Shown: positions 42,524 through 51,387, counted from the first letter of the stretch. The stretch is DNA of 52,402 nucleotides from Micromonospora okii (GCF_020884795.1 NZ_BBZF01000015.1:497174-549575); one strand, 5' to 3'. The notes: generated by a model not told the origin, from the sequence alone. Translations and numbers: made by a program.

Positions 42524-42561
42524 GTAACGCGCCAGAAACACTGAAGATACGGCCGGGCAAC
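42524..42561 (+). promoter_or_regulatory. GlnR operator (four boxes) upstream of glnA
   Basis: GTAAC-n6-GAAAC-n6-GATAC-n6-GCAAC occupies 42524-42561 with exact 6-nt spacers, the a-b-a-b arrangement of the actinobacterial nitrogen regulator GlnR. The first pair is a perfect consensus and the second pair is weaker. It ends 58 bp before the glnA GTG. A TCATAG hexamer near 42569 may be the -10. Confidence 0.88.
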
Positions 42562-42619
42562 CGCACGGTCATAGCGTCGCCAGAAGCCAGCCACCGGAGT
42601 GCACCTGCCAGGAGGACGT

Positions 42620-44044
42620 GTGTTCGCCAACCCCGAGGAACTCCTGCGATACCTCAAGAACGAGGACGTGAAGTTCGTCGACGTACGTTTCTGTGACCTG
42701 CCCGGCGTGATGCAGCACTTCAACATGCCGGCGGAGGCCTTTGACGACAGCGTCTTCACCGACGGTCTCGCCTTCGACGGGTCGTCGATCCGCGGCTTCC
42801 AGACGATCCACGAGTCGGACATGCTCCTGCTCCCCGACGTCGCGACCGCCTTCATCGACCCCTTCCGCGCGCAGAAGACCCTCGCGCTGAACTTCTTCGT
42901 GCACGACCCGTTCACCCGCGAGGCGTACTCCCGCGACCCGCGGAACGTGGCGAAGAAGGCCGAGGCGTACCTCTCCGCCAGCGGCATCGCCGACACCGCG
43001 TACTTCGGCGCCGAGGCGGAGTTCTACATTTTCGACTCGATCCGCTACGAGACCTCGGGGCACCAGTCGTTCTACTACATCGACTCGATCGAGGGCGCCT
43101 GGAACACCGGCCGCGTCGAGGAGGGCGGCAACCGCGGCTACAAGACCGCGTACAAGGGCGGGTACTTCCCGGTGCCGCCGGTCGACCACTACGCCGACCT
43201 GCGCGACAGCATGGTCCGCCGCCTGGTCGACGCCGGCTTCACCGTCGAGCGCTCGCACCACGAGGTCGGCACCGGCGGGCAGTCCGAGATCAACTACAGG
43301 TTCGACACCCTGCTGCGCTCGGCGGACGACCTCCAACTCTTCAAGTACCTGATCAAGAACGAGGCCTGGGCCAACGGCAAGACGGCCACGTTCATGCCGA
43401 AGCCCATCTTCGGCGACAACGGCTCCGGCATGCACGCCCACCAGAGCCTGTGGCTCAACGGCGACCCGCTGTTCCACGACGAGACCGGCTACGCCGGCCT
43501 GTCCGACCTGGCCCGCTGGTACATCGGCGGTCTGCTGCACCACGCCCCGTCGCTGCTGGCCTTCACCAACCCGACGGTCAACTCGTACCGTCGTCTGGTG
43601 CCCGGCTACGAGGCGCCGGTGAACCTGGTCTACTCGCAGCGCAACCGCTCCGCCTGCACCCGCATCCCGGTGACCGGCAACAACCCGAAGGCCAAGCGGG
43701 TCGAGTTCCGCGTGCCGGACCCGTCGAGCAACCCGTACCTCGCCTTCTCGGCGATGCTGATGGCCGGCCTGGACGGCATCAAGAGCAAGATCGAGCCGCC
43801 GGCCCCGATCGACAAGGACCTCTACGACCTCCCGCCGGAGGAGCAGCGGGACGTCAAGCAGGTGCCGGGCTCGCTGGCGGCCGTGCTCGACGCGCTGGAG
43901 GCCGACCACGACTACCTGCTCGACGGCGGCGTCTTCACGCCGGACCTGATCTCCACCTGGATCGACTGGAAGCGGGCCAACGAGGTCGACCCGGTGCGCC
44001 TGCGCCCGACCCCGCACGAGTTCGCGATGTACTTCGACTGCTGA
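42620..44044 (+). CDS. glnA: Glutamine synthetase type I (GlnA)
   Basis: A 474-residue enzyme making glutamine from glutamate, ammonia and ATP as a dodecamer. Family markers: [19 protein letters not shown] at the N-terminus, [20 protein letters not shown] (metal Glu), [12 protein letters not shown] (ATP site), NRSACTRIP and YDLPPEE with Tyr402 as the adenylylation site, so the enzyme is of the GS I-beta type controlled by GlnE, also in this window. GTG at 42620 gives [12 protein letters not shown], the normal start; AGGAGG at 42610-42615 precedes it. Transcription is predicted to be GlnR dependent. Convergent with the mptB-like gene. Confidence 0.97.
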   Translation: MFANPEELLRYLKNEDVKFVDVRFCDLPGVMQHFNMPAEAFDDSVFTDGLAFDGSSIRGFQTIHESDMLLLPDVATAFIDPFRAQKTLALNFFVHDPFTREAYSRDPRNVAKKAEAYLSASGIADTAYFGAEAEFYIFDSIRYETSGHQSFYYIDSIEGAWNTGRVEEGGNRGYKTAYKGGYFPVPPVDHYADLRDSMVRRLVDAGFTVERSHHEVGTGGQSEINYRFDTLLRSADDLQLFKYLIKNEAWANGKTATFMPKPIFGDNGSGMHAHQSLWLNGDPLFHDETGYAGLSDLARWYIGGLLHHAPSLLAFTNPTVNSYRRLVPGYEAPVNLVYSQRNRSACTRIPVTGNNPKAKRVEFRVPDPSSNPYLAFSAMLMAGLDGIKSKIEPPAPIDKDLYDLPPEEQRDVKQVPGSLAAVLDALEADHDYLLDGGVFTPDLISTWIDWKRANEVDPVRLRPTPHEFAMYFDC

Positions 44045-44073
44045 CCCCCGGGCCAGCACGCTCCGTCACGAAC

Positions 44074-44114
44074 CGGCCGGGCCGGCTCCGCACCACGCGG
44101 GGCCGGCCCGGCCG
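44074..44114. terminator. 18-bp hairpin between convergent glnA and mannosyltransferase genes
   Basis: CCGCCGGGCC-type arms 44074-44091 and 44097-44114 pair over 18 positions with one G-T wobble and a 5-nt loop, 30 bp after the glnA stop. No T run. Confidence 0.7.
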
Positions 44115-44148
44115 CTTCTCCGCCGTACCGGCGTCGGCGCAGCGCTGG

Positions 44149-45570
44149 TCAGTCGGCTCCCGCGGCGGCGGGGGCCGGCGCACGGGCGGCCCTGGCCGAC
44201 CGCACGAAGCGGACGAGCAGCACGATCACCAACAGGGTCATGAGGGGCGCGCCCGGCACCTTGGTGTAGCGGGCCAGGCCCGTGCCCTCCGGTAGCACCA
44301 GGAACGACCCCACCAGCGCGACCACGGCGAACCACACCCCAGTGCGGGCGGTGGCGGCGAGAACGGTGAGCGGCCAGATCCAGTACCAGGGGTGCACGAT
44401 CGGGGAGAGCGCCACGGTGGCGGCCAGCGCCAGGCCGGCGTGGAACAGCGGATCACGGGTGCGGGCCCGCCACCAGAGCCAGACCAGCAGCACGGCGAGC
44501 GCGACGAGGCCGACGCCCCGGGCGGCCGGCAGGGCGTCGACGTGCGCGCCGAAGAGCAGCGCGACGTACCCGACGGTCTGCCCGACGGCGGTCGACGGCG
44601 ACGTCCAGGCGATCACCTCGCCCCCGCTCTCCAGACCGGAGATCCAGCCGAAGTCCAGCCCACCGGCGAGGGTCACCCCCACCACGGCGGCGACCGCCCC
44701 GGCCACCACCGGGGTGCCGTCACGCAGCAGCGACCGGAACCGGTACGGCCCGGCGATCGCGGCCAGGGCGGCGAACGGCAGCACCACCGCGCCGGTGACC
44801 TTGATCGACGCGGCCAGCCCGAGCAGCACGCCCCCGGCCAGCAACGGGGCGGAGCGACCGGGGTGGGCGGCCACCACGGTCAGGCCGGCGACCAGCAGGC
44901 CGACCATCAGCGCGTCGTTGTGCGCGCCGGCGACCAGGTGCACGCCGATCAGGGGGCAGGCCAGCGCCAGCCACAGCGCCCGCCCGACCGGCACCCCGCA
45001 ACGGCGGGCCAGCGCCGGCAGGCACCACGCGGTCAGCGCCAGCCCGGCCACCGCGAGCAGCCGGAACAGCACGATGCTGGCGGTCAGCGACCCGGTCGCC
45101 TTCACCACCGCCCCGGCGAGCAGCACGAACAGCGGCCCGTACGGGGCGGGGGTGTCGCGCCAGATGTAGGAGATGGTGTCCAGCCACGGGCAGGGCAGCG
45201 TCGACACCCCGTGCTCGTACGGGCTGATCCCGCCCGCGAAGCTTGCGCCCTGGCAGGCGTACGCGTACACGTCCCGGCTCGCCATCGGCGGCGCGACCAG
45301 CAGCGGCAGCAGCCAGAGCCCGGCGGTGACCAGGGCCCACCGCGCGGAGGGCACCCCGTCCCGCAGCGACCACCACGCCCACGCCATCAGCGCGGTGCCG
45401 GCCAGCCAGGACAGGATGATCAGCGGCCCGTTCGGGCCTTGCCAGATGCTGACCGGTGTGGGCCGCAGGTCACCGCCCGGGAACGCTCCGCCGAGGAACC
45501 CGGACACGGCGAGCAGCAGGGAACCGGCCAGGCCCGTCCAGCGCGCGAGGTGTTTAGGCACGCCCGCCAT
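44149..45570 (-). CDS. Polyprenyl-phosphomannose-dependent alpha-1,6-mannosyltransferase, MptB-like
   Basis: A 473-residue GT-C membrane protein with about twelve hydrophobic segments. The first large outer loop reads PPMASRDVYAYACQGASFAGGISPYEHGV, the acidic DVYAY motif of the MptA/MptB group, and PAPYGPLFVLLAGAVV, HNDALMVGLLVAGL and SPIVHPWYWIWPLTVL are also typical. In mycobacteria and corynebacteria MptB extends lipomannan cores using decaprenyl-phosphomannose. In an organism without lipoarabinomannan the product may be another surface glycan, so the name is by similarity. ATG at 45570 or GTG at 45564 can start it. Divergent from the next membrane protein gene by 35 bp. Confidence 0.82.
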   Translation of the reverse strand: MAGVPKHLARWTGLAGSLLLAVSGFLGGAFPGGDLRPTPVSIWQGPNGPLIILSWLAGTALMAWAWWSLRDGVPSARWALVTAGLWLLPLLVAPPMASRDVYAYACQGASFAGGISPYEHGVSTLPCPWLDTISYIWRDTPAPYGPLFVLLAGAVVKATGSLTASIVLFRLLAVAGLALTAWCLPALARRCGVPVGRALWLALACPLIGVHLVAGAHNDALMVGLLVAGLTVVAAHPGRSAPLLAGGVLLGLAASIKVTGAVVLPFAALAAIAGPYRFRSLLRDGTPVVAGAVAAVVGVTLAGGLDFGWISGLESGGEVIAWTSPSTAVGQTVGYVALLFGAHVDALPAARGVGLVALAVLLVWLWWRARTRDPLFHAGLALAATVALSPIVHPWYWIWPLTVLAATARTGVWFAVVALVGSFLVLPEGTGLARYTKVPGAPLMTLLVIVLLVRFVRSARAARAPAPAAAGAD

Positions 45571-45605
45571 GCTGCCAGTACGGTGGGCGCGGCACGGAGG
45601 TGGGC

Positions 45606-47255
45606 ATGCGAGGCAATCGGGCGGTGGCGGTGGCCGCCACGTCGGCGGCCGTCCTGGGCGTGGTGTACCTGCTGCTGCCCCGGATGGGCTCCGACCTCTC
45701 CGCCCAGGTGGCGCGGGCCGACTTCTTCGCCGCGCACGGCACGGCCCTGGTGGACCTGCGGTGGTACGGCGGAATCCAGCCGCTCGGCTACAGCCTGGTC
45801 TCCCCGCCGGTGATGGCCGTCCTCGGCGTCCGGGTGACCGGCGCCCTCGCGTCGGTGGCGGCGGCGACGGCGTTCGCCGCGCTGCTGGTCCGTACCGGCG
45901 TGCCCCGCCCGCTGCTCGGCGGCCTGGCCGGGGTGGTCACCATCGCGGGCAACCTGGTCTCCGGGCGGGTCACCTACGGCCTCGGCGTGGCGTTCGGGCT
46001 CGCCGCCCTGCTCGCCCTCACCCTGCCCCCGCACGCCCCGCCGGGGCGACGCCGGCTGCGCGCCACCCTGGTCGTCGCGGGGGCGCTGCTGGCCTCGGCG
46101 ACCAGCCCGGTCGCCGGCCTCTTCGTCGGCCTGGCCGGAGCGGCGCTGCTGCTCACCCGCCGGTACGCCGACGGGCTGCTGCTCGGCGTCGCCGCAGCGC
46201 TGCCGTTGGCGGTGACCGGGCTGCTGTTCGGCGAGGGCGGCTGGATGAACATCAGCCGCACCGACACGACCCGGGCGGTGGCGACCAGCCTGGTGGTGGC
46301 CGCGCTGGTGGCGTACCGGCCGGTCCGGGCGGGCGCGCTGCTGTCGGCGGCCGGGGTGCTGCTCGCCGCGCTCGTGCACACGCCCGTCGGGCTGAACGCG
46401 ACCCGCCTGGTCGTGATGTTCGCGCTGCCCGTGCTGGCCGCCGCCGCCCGGCTGCCGGACCGGGCCGTCCGGCGGCTGCCGGGCGGGCTGCGGCGGGCCG
46501 GCGCGACCGGCGTCGCCCTGGCGGCGCTGCCGGGCGGACTGCGGCGGGCCGGCACGACCGGCGTCGCCCTGGCGGCGCTGCTGGCCGCCGTCTGCTGGTG
46601 GCAACCCCCGGTGGTGCCGGCCGACCTGAAGGGCGTCGGGGCCCCGACCAGCGACCCGGGCTACTTCGCGCCACTGCGCGCCGAGCTGGCGCGGCGCGGG
46701 CTCACCGGGCGGGTGGAGGTGCCGCCGACCCGCGACTACTGGGAGGCTGCCGGACTCGGCGACGTCCCGCTGGCGCGGGGCTGGTTGCGGCAGGCCGACA
46801 TCGCCCGCAATCCCCTCTTCTTCACCACCGTGCCGGGCGCCACCGGCACCGGCGTTCCGCTGACCGCCGACAGCTACCGGGCCTGGCTGGCCGACAACGC
46901 CGTGCAGTACGTCGCCGTGCCCGACGCCGAGCTGTCCTGGGTGGGGCGCGCCGAGGCGGAGCTGGTCGACGGCGGGCTGCCGTACCTCACCGAGGTCTGG
47001 TCCGAGCGGCGCTGGCGGCTCTACGCGGTGTCCGACCCGACGCCCCTGGTGGCCGCCCCGGGTGCGCTGGTCGGGCAGGACGCGGTCTCGGTGACCTTCC
47101 GGATGCCGGGCCCGGGCACGGCGCGGGTGCGGGTGCGCCACAGCCCGTGGCTGCGGGTGGACGGCCAGGCGGTGCTGCGGCCCGACGGCGGGTGGACGGC
47201 GGTGACGGTGTCCCGTCCGGGCACCTACCGCATCTCCACCGCGCCGCTCGCCTGA
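45606..47255 (+). CDS. Polytopic membrane protein of unknown function with a 17-residue tandem duplication
   Basis: A 549-residue protein with about nine hydrophobic segments in the first 340 residues and a soluble ~210-residue C-terminus (RGLTGRVEVPPTRDYWEAAGLGDVPLARGWLRQ ... ISTAPLA). ATG at 45606 has GGAGG 5 nt upstream. The N-terminal loop PRMGSDLSAQVARADFFAAHGTALVDLRWYGGIQPLGYSLVSPP suggests a GT-C or PTPS-related membrane family, but no catalytic site is certain. Residues ~291-324 consist of two near-identical LPGGLRRAGxTGVALAA units. Divergent from the mannosyltransferase gene, so both may serve the same surface glycan. Ends just before repeat copy D. Confidence 0.75.
   Translation: MRGNRAVAVAATSAAVLGVVYLLLPRMGSDLSAQVARADFFAAHGTALVDLRWYGGIQPLGYSLVSPPVMAVLGVRVTGALASVAAATAFAALLVRTGVPRPLLGGLAGVVTIAGNLVSGRVTYGLGVAFGLAALLALTLPPHAPPGRRRLRATLVVAGALLASATSPVAGLFVGLAGAALLLTRRYADGLLLGVAAALPLAVTGLLFGEGGWMNISRTDTTRAVATSLVVAALVAYRPVRAGALLSAAGVLLAALVHTPVGLNATRLVVMFALPVLAAAARLPDRAVRRLPGGLRRAGATGVALAALPGGLRRAGTTGVALAALLAAVCWWQPPVVPADLKGVGAPTSDPGYFAPLRAELARRGLTGRVEVPPTRDYWEAAGLGDVPLARGWLRQADIARNPLFFTTVPGATGTGVPLTADSYRAWLADNAVQYVAVPDAELSWVGRAEAELVDGGLPYLTEVWSERRWRLYAVSDPTPLVAAPGALVGQDAVSVTFRMPGPGTARVRVRHSPWLRVDGQAVLRPDGGWTAVTVSRPGTYRISTAPLA
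46476..46577 (+). repeat. 51-bp tandem duplication in a membrane protein gene
   Basis: Bases 46476-46526 and 46527-46577 match at all but two positions and add one 17-residue unit at a loop/helix boundary. In-frame duplications of this kind recur in this window. Confidence 0.93.
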
Positions 47256-47282
47256 CGACGACGGTCATGCGCCGCCGACGCG

Positions 47283-47336
47283 GTTAGGAAGGGCCCCTTC
47301 CTATGCAGAAAGCGATAAGAAGGGGCCCTTCCTTTC
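47283..47336. repeat. 54-bp dispersed repeat, copy D
   Basis: GTTAGGAAGGGCCCCTTCCT on the left and AAGGGGCCCTTCCTTTC on the right can pair with each other, and each is itself nearly palindromic. It is exactly between two convergent genes, 27 bp after one stop and 3 bp from the glnE stop, where it could act as a terminator. Confidence 0.85.
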
Positions 47337-47339
47337 ACC

Positions 47340-50300
47340 TCAGGCGTCGAAGGTGCGTTCCATCGCCGCGCGGGAACGGCGGGCCGTGCGCAGGTACTCG
47401 TCGAGGAACTCGCCCGGGTCGTCGCGGCCGAGCAGCCGGGCCACCCCGGCCAGCTCCACGCCGTGCCGGGGCAGTTGGTCGCCGGCCCGGCCGCGCACCA
47501 GCATCAGCGCGTTGCGGACCTGCGCGGCCAGCGTCCACCCGGCGGCCATCTCGGTGGCGTCCGACGGGTCGAGCAGGCCGGCGTCGGCCGCCGCCGCGAG
47601 CGCGTCGAGGGTACGGGTGCCGCGCAGCGCGGGGAGCCGGCCGGCGTGCCGGAGCTGGAGGAGCTGTACCGCCCACTCCACGTCGGCGAGCCCGCCCCGG
47701 CCCAGCTTGGTGTGGGTGGCCGGGTCGGCGCCCCGGGGCAGCCGCTCGGTCTCCACCCGCGCCTTGATCCGGCGGATCTCGACGATCTGCTCCCGGTTCA
47801 GCCCGTCGGCCGGGTAGCGGACCGGGTCGACCAGCGCCTCGAACTCGGCGGAGAGGTCGGCGTCGCCGCAGACGTGGCGGGCGCGCAGCAGCGCCTGTGC
47901 CTCCCACACCTTCGACCAGCGGGCGTAGTAGCGGGCGTACGCGGCGAGGCTGCGCACCAGGGGCCCCTGCCGCCCCTCGGGGCGCAGGTCGGCGTCCACC
48001 CCGAGCGCCGGGTCGGGGGCCGGGGCGTCGAGCAGCCGGCGCAGCTCCTCGGCGATGGCGCGGGCGGCGGCGCCGGCCGCCGCGTCGTCCGCCCCGCGCG
48101 GCGCGTCGTAGACGAAGAGCACGTCGGCGTCGGAGAGGTAGTTCGACTCGTACCCGCCGAGCCGGCCCATGCCGATCACCGCGAACCGCAGCCCGGGCAG
48201 GGCCGGCTGGGTGGCCCGGGCGGCGCGCAGCGCGGCGGCGAGGGTGGCGTCGGTGACGTCGGCGAGCGCGGTGCCGACGGCGGTGACGTCGGCGAGGCCG
48301 AGCGCGGCCCGCCCGTCCGGGTCGGCGGACGAGCCGTCGCGGCCGCGGTCGGGGCGGCCGGCGGCGGCCCGCTCCTGCTCCCGGGTCGGCCTCGGGGCCA
48401 GCGACCCGGCCCGGCTGAGCACGTCGGCGCAGGCGATGCGGACCAGTTCGCGGCGGCGCAGCGCCCGGACCGCCCGGGTCGCCTCGACCGGGTCGGCGTG
48501 CCGGGCCGCCGCGGCGGTGAAGCCCTCGCAGAGCACATGGTGGGGGCGCGGGGTCAGCTCGTTCTCCTCGGCGAGCAGGCGCAGCGCCTCCGGCTCCCGG
48601 GTCAGCAGGTCGGCGGCGTACCGGGAGGAGGAGAGCACCCGGGCCAGCCGGCGGGCCACCGGGCCGGAGTCACGCAGCAGCCGCAGGTACCAGGGGGTGC
48701 TGCCGAGGGAGTCCGACACCTGCCGGTAGTTGAGCAGCCCCCGGTCCGGTTCGGGGGCGTCGGCGAACTCGCTGAGCAGCACCGGCAACAGGGTCCGCTG
48801 GATGGCGGCGGTGCGGCTCACCCCGCCGGTGAGGGCCTGGAGGTGGCGCAGCGCCCCGGCCGGGTCGGCGAAGCCGAGGATCTCCAGCCGGTGCCGGGCC
48901 GCCTCCGGGGTGAGCCGCAGCCCGTCGGCGGGGACCCGGGCCACGGACTCCAGCAGCGGCCGGTACAGCAGCTTGGCGTGCAGCCGGCGTACGTCGGCGG
49001 CGTGGGTGACCCACTCGGCGCGGAACTCCTCGACGGCGCTGCGGCCCGGCGTGGCCGTGTAGCCGAGGGCGGCGGCGAGCCAGCGCAGCGCGGCCGGTTC
49101 GGTGGGCACGGTGTGGGTGCGGCGCAGCCCCTGGAGCTGGAGGCGGTGCTCGACGCCGCGCAGGAAGCAGTACCCGCGCAGCAGGGCCTCCCCGTCGGCC
49201 CGGCCGACGTAGCCGCCGGTCACGAGGGCGCGCAGGGCGGGAATGGTCCCGGGCGCGCGCAGCGACTCGTCGCCCCGGCCGTGCACCAGTTGCAGGAGCT
49301 GGACGGCGAACTCGATGTCGCGCAGCCCGCCGGGGCCGCGCTTGATCTCGCGGTCCAGCTCCTTCGGCGGGATGTTGTCGATGATCTTGTGGCGCATCGC
49401 GCGGACGTCGGAGACGGCCTCCGGGCGCTCGGCGGCCCGCCAGACCAGCGGGGCGAGCTGGTCGATCCACTCCTGGGCCAGCTCCCGGTCGCCGGCCGCC
49501 GGGCGGGCCTTCAGCAGGGCCTGGAACTCCCAGGTGCGCGCCCAGCGCCGGTAGTACGCCAGGTGGCTGGCCAGGGTGCGGACCAGCGGCCCCCGGCTCC
49601 CCTCGGGGCGCAGCGCCGCGTCGACCGGCCAGGCGACCAGCCCGCAGATGTGGATCAGCCGGGTGGCGACCGTGGTGGCCGCCGGCAGCTCGTCGTCCTC
49701 GGCGCAGACGAAGATCACGTCGACGTCCGAGACGTAGTTCAGCTCGACGCCGCCGCACTTGCCCATCGCCACCACGCCCAGCCGGGGCCGGGTCGTGCCC
49801 TCGGGCAGCTCGCCCACAGCGATGTCGTACGCCGCCGTGAGGGTGGCGTCGGCCAGCGCGGAGAGCGCGGCCATGACCTGCTCCAGCGCCCGTCCCCCGG
49901 TCAGGTCCGCCGCCGCGATCCGCAGCAGGGCGAGCCGGTACGCCTGCCGCAGCACCGCGATCGGCTGGGTGGAGCGGGTGAGGCGGGCGGCGGTGGCCAG
50001 GTCGAGCCGGCCGTCGGCGGCGGTGGCGAGCACCGACCACTGGTGCGGGTTGGCCACCAGGTGGTCGCCGAGGGCGGAGGACGCGCCGAGCACGGCGACG
50101 AGCCGGCGGCGCAGCCCCGGGTCGGCGCGCAGCGCCCCCAGCAGCGGCGAGTCGGCGAGTCTCCCGCCGTCGGCGGTCGTGGCGGCGGCGCGGCGCTCGG
50201 CCTCGACGAGCCGGTGGAGCTGGCGCAGGGCCAGGTCGGGGTTGGCGGCCCGGGACAGCGCGGTCAGCAGCTCGACGGCACCCTCGTCGGCGGGCTCCTG

Positions 50301-50423
50301 CTCCACCGGCCGCCACAGGCCGAGCCCGGACGGGCCGAGCAGGTCGGCGGCCCGGCCGCCGTCGTCGCCGTCGGCCGCGCCGAACCCGTAGCGGAGCAGC
50401 CGGCCCCGGGTGGGTCTACTCAT
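47340..50423 (-). CDS. glnE: Bifunctional glutamine synthetase adenylyltransferase/deadenylase (GlnE)
   Basis: A ~1027-residue enzyme that adenylylates GlnA (at its Tyr402 here) to lower activity and removes AMP to restore it. Two nucleotidyltransferase-fold halves are clear: MGKCGGVELNYVSDVDVIFV at about residue 228 (deadenylase half in the known enzymes) and GMGRLGGYESNYLSDADVLFVYD at about residue 758 (adenylylating half). LLQLVHGRGDESLRAP and LLQLRHAGRLPALRGT follow each. GTG 50426 and ATG 50423 are adjacent starts. A class I amidotransferase gene ends 4 bp upstream, so the two are one operon. Its stop is 3 bp from repeat copy D. Confidence 0.95.
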   Translation of the reverse strand: MSRPTRGRLLRYGFGAADGDDGGRAADLLGPSGLGLWRPVEQEPADEGAVELLTALSRAANPDLALRQLHRLVEAERRAAATTADGGRLADSPLLGALRADPGLRRRLVAVLGASSALGDHLVANPHQWSVLATAADGRLDLATAARLTRSTQPIAVLRQAYRLALLRIAAADLTGGRALEQVMAALSALADATLTAAYDIAVGELPEGTTRPRLGVVAMGKCGGVELNYVSDVDVIFVCAEDDELPAATTVATRLIHICGLVAWPVDAALRPEGSRGPLVRTLASHLAYYRRWARTWEFQALLKARPAAGDRELAQEWIDQLAPLVWRAAERPEAVSDVRAMRHKIIDNIPPKELDREIKRGPGGLRDIEFAVQLLQLVHGRGDESLRAPGTIPALRALVTGGYVGRADGEALLRGYCFLRGVEHRLQLQGLRRTHTVPTEPAALRWLAAALGYTATPGRSAVEEFRAEWVTHAADVRRLHAKLLYRPLLESVARVPADGLRLTPEAARHRLEILGFADPAGALRHLQALTGGVSRTAAIQRTLLPVLLSEFADAPEPDRGLLNYRQVSDSLGSTPWYLRLLRDSGPVARRLARVLSSSRYAADLLTREPEALRLLAEENELTPRPHHVLCEGFTAAAARHADPVEATRAVRALRRRELVRIACADVLSRAGSLAPRPTREQERAAAGRPDRGRDGSSADPDGRAALGLADVTAVGTALADVTDATLAAALRAARATQPALPGLRFAVIGMGRLGGYESNYLSDADVLFVYDAPRGADDAAAGAAARAIAEELRRLLDAPAPDPALGVDADLRPEGRQGPLVRSLAAYARYYARWSKVWEAQALLRARHVCGDADLSAEFEALVDPVRYPADGLNREQIVEIRRIKARVETERLPRGADPATHTKLGRGGLADVEWAVQLLQLRHAGRLPALRGTRTLDALAAAADAGLLDPSDATEMAAGWTLAAQVRNALMLVRGRAGDQLPRHGVELAGVARLLGRDDPGEFLDEYLRTARRSRAAMERTFDA

Positions 50424-50429
50424 CACGGG

Positions 50430-51197
50430 TCAGTGCCCGAGCAGCGGCAGGTCGCGCCGCACGGTGTCGTCGCCCAGCTCGCCGAGGGCGAGGGCGGCGA
50501 ACCGGATCGCGAACGGCTGCCACACCTCCTCGACGTCGGCCATCAGCCGGTCGCAGGCGGCGACCACCAGCTCGGGGTCGTACCCCAGGTCGGCGAGCAG
50601 GGCCGAGTCGGTAGCCCAGTCGGCGATCATCGCCGTGTCGCACTCGATGTGGAACTGGAAGCCCCAGGCCCGGTCGCCGAGACGGAACGCCTGGTTCGGG
50701 TAGCGGGTGGAGGCGGCCAGCAGGGTCGCCCCGTGCGGCAGCTCGGTGATCTCGTCGACGTGCCACTGGAACACGTCGGGGATCAGCGGCACGTACTTGA
50801 ACAGCGGGTCGGTCTCGGCGGCGTCGCGCTTGCCGACCACGGCGGGGCCGACCTCGGGCCCCGACGGGCTGCGCTCGACCAGGCCGGCGTGCGCGGTGGC
50901 CAGCAGTTGCCCGCCGAGGCAGATGCCGAGGGTGGGCACCCGGTGCCGGACGGCCTTGCGCAGCAGCCCCTCCAGCTTCGGGAACCAGGGCGCGCCGGGG
51001 GTGCCGTCGGGCAGCGGGTACGGCGGCTGCGGGCCGCCCAGCACCACCAGGGCCACGTACCCGTCGAGGTCGTCGGGGAGGTCGTCCCCGGCGTGCGGGC
51101 GCAGCACCCGCAGCTCCAGGCCCCCCTCCACGAGCCACTCCCCCAGGCGGCGGACGTCATCGGTCGGATCGTTCTCGATCACCAGCGCGGTTCCCAC
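50430..51197 (-). CDS. Class I glutamine amidotransferase-like protein
   Basis: A 255-residue GATase. The catalytic triad is visible: nucleophile Cys93 in LGICLGGQLLA, and His183 with Glu185 in GFQFHIECD. QWHVDEITELPHGATLLA matches members often annotated as GMP-synthase-like or gamma-glutamyl hydrolase-like. The partner domain or substrate is not present, so the acceptor is unknown. It is directly upstream of glnE with a 4-bp gap, linking it to glutamine metabolism by context. GTG at 51197 lies 6 nt after TAGCCT (minus strand), a leaderless arrangement, and is probably the operon promoter for glnE too. Confidence 0.88.
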   Translation of the reverse strand: MGTALVIENDPTDDVRRLGEWLVEGGLELRVLRPHAGDDLPDDLDGYVALVVLGGPQPPYPLPDGTPGAPWFPKLEGLLRKAVRHRVPTLGICLGGQLLATAHAGLVERSPSGPEVGPAVVGKRDAAETDPLFKYVPLIPDVFQWHVDEITELPHGATLLAASTRYPNQAFRLGDRAWGFQFHIECDTAMIADWATDSALLADLGYDPELVVAACDRLMADVEEVWQPFAIRFAALALGELGDDTVRRDLPLLGH

Positions 51198-51203
51198 GCG
51201 TCG

Positions 51204-51209
51204 AGGCTA
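51204..51209 (-). promoter_or_regulatory. -10-like hexamer TAGCCT, leaderless start of the amidotransferase-glnE operon
   Basis: On the minus strand TAGCCT ends 6 nt before the GTG at 51197. No Shine-Dalgarno lies between. Confidence 0.45.
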
Positions 51210-51373
51210 TCCGGTACGCCCGCGCCGCCCCGGAACGCCCCGGAACGCCTCGGCCCGCCGAGGCGTTCCCCGGCGGTGGCGGCGACGGCGGTGGCCGGGC
51301 GGTGGCGCTGCCCGGCGGCGGCGGTTGCCGGGAGGGGCCCGGCGGACCGCGCCGAGGGGGCCGCTCCGAGGGT

Positions 51374-51379
51374 TAGGCT
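51374..51379 (+). promoter_or_regulatory. -10-like hexamer TAGGCT, leaderless start of the LD-carboxypeptidase gene
   Basis: TAGGCT ends 8 nt before the GTG at 51388; no ribosome-binding site is seen. Confidence 0.45.
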
Positions 51380-51387
51380 CTGCGGCT

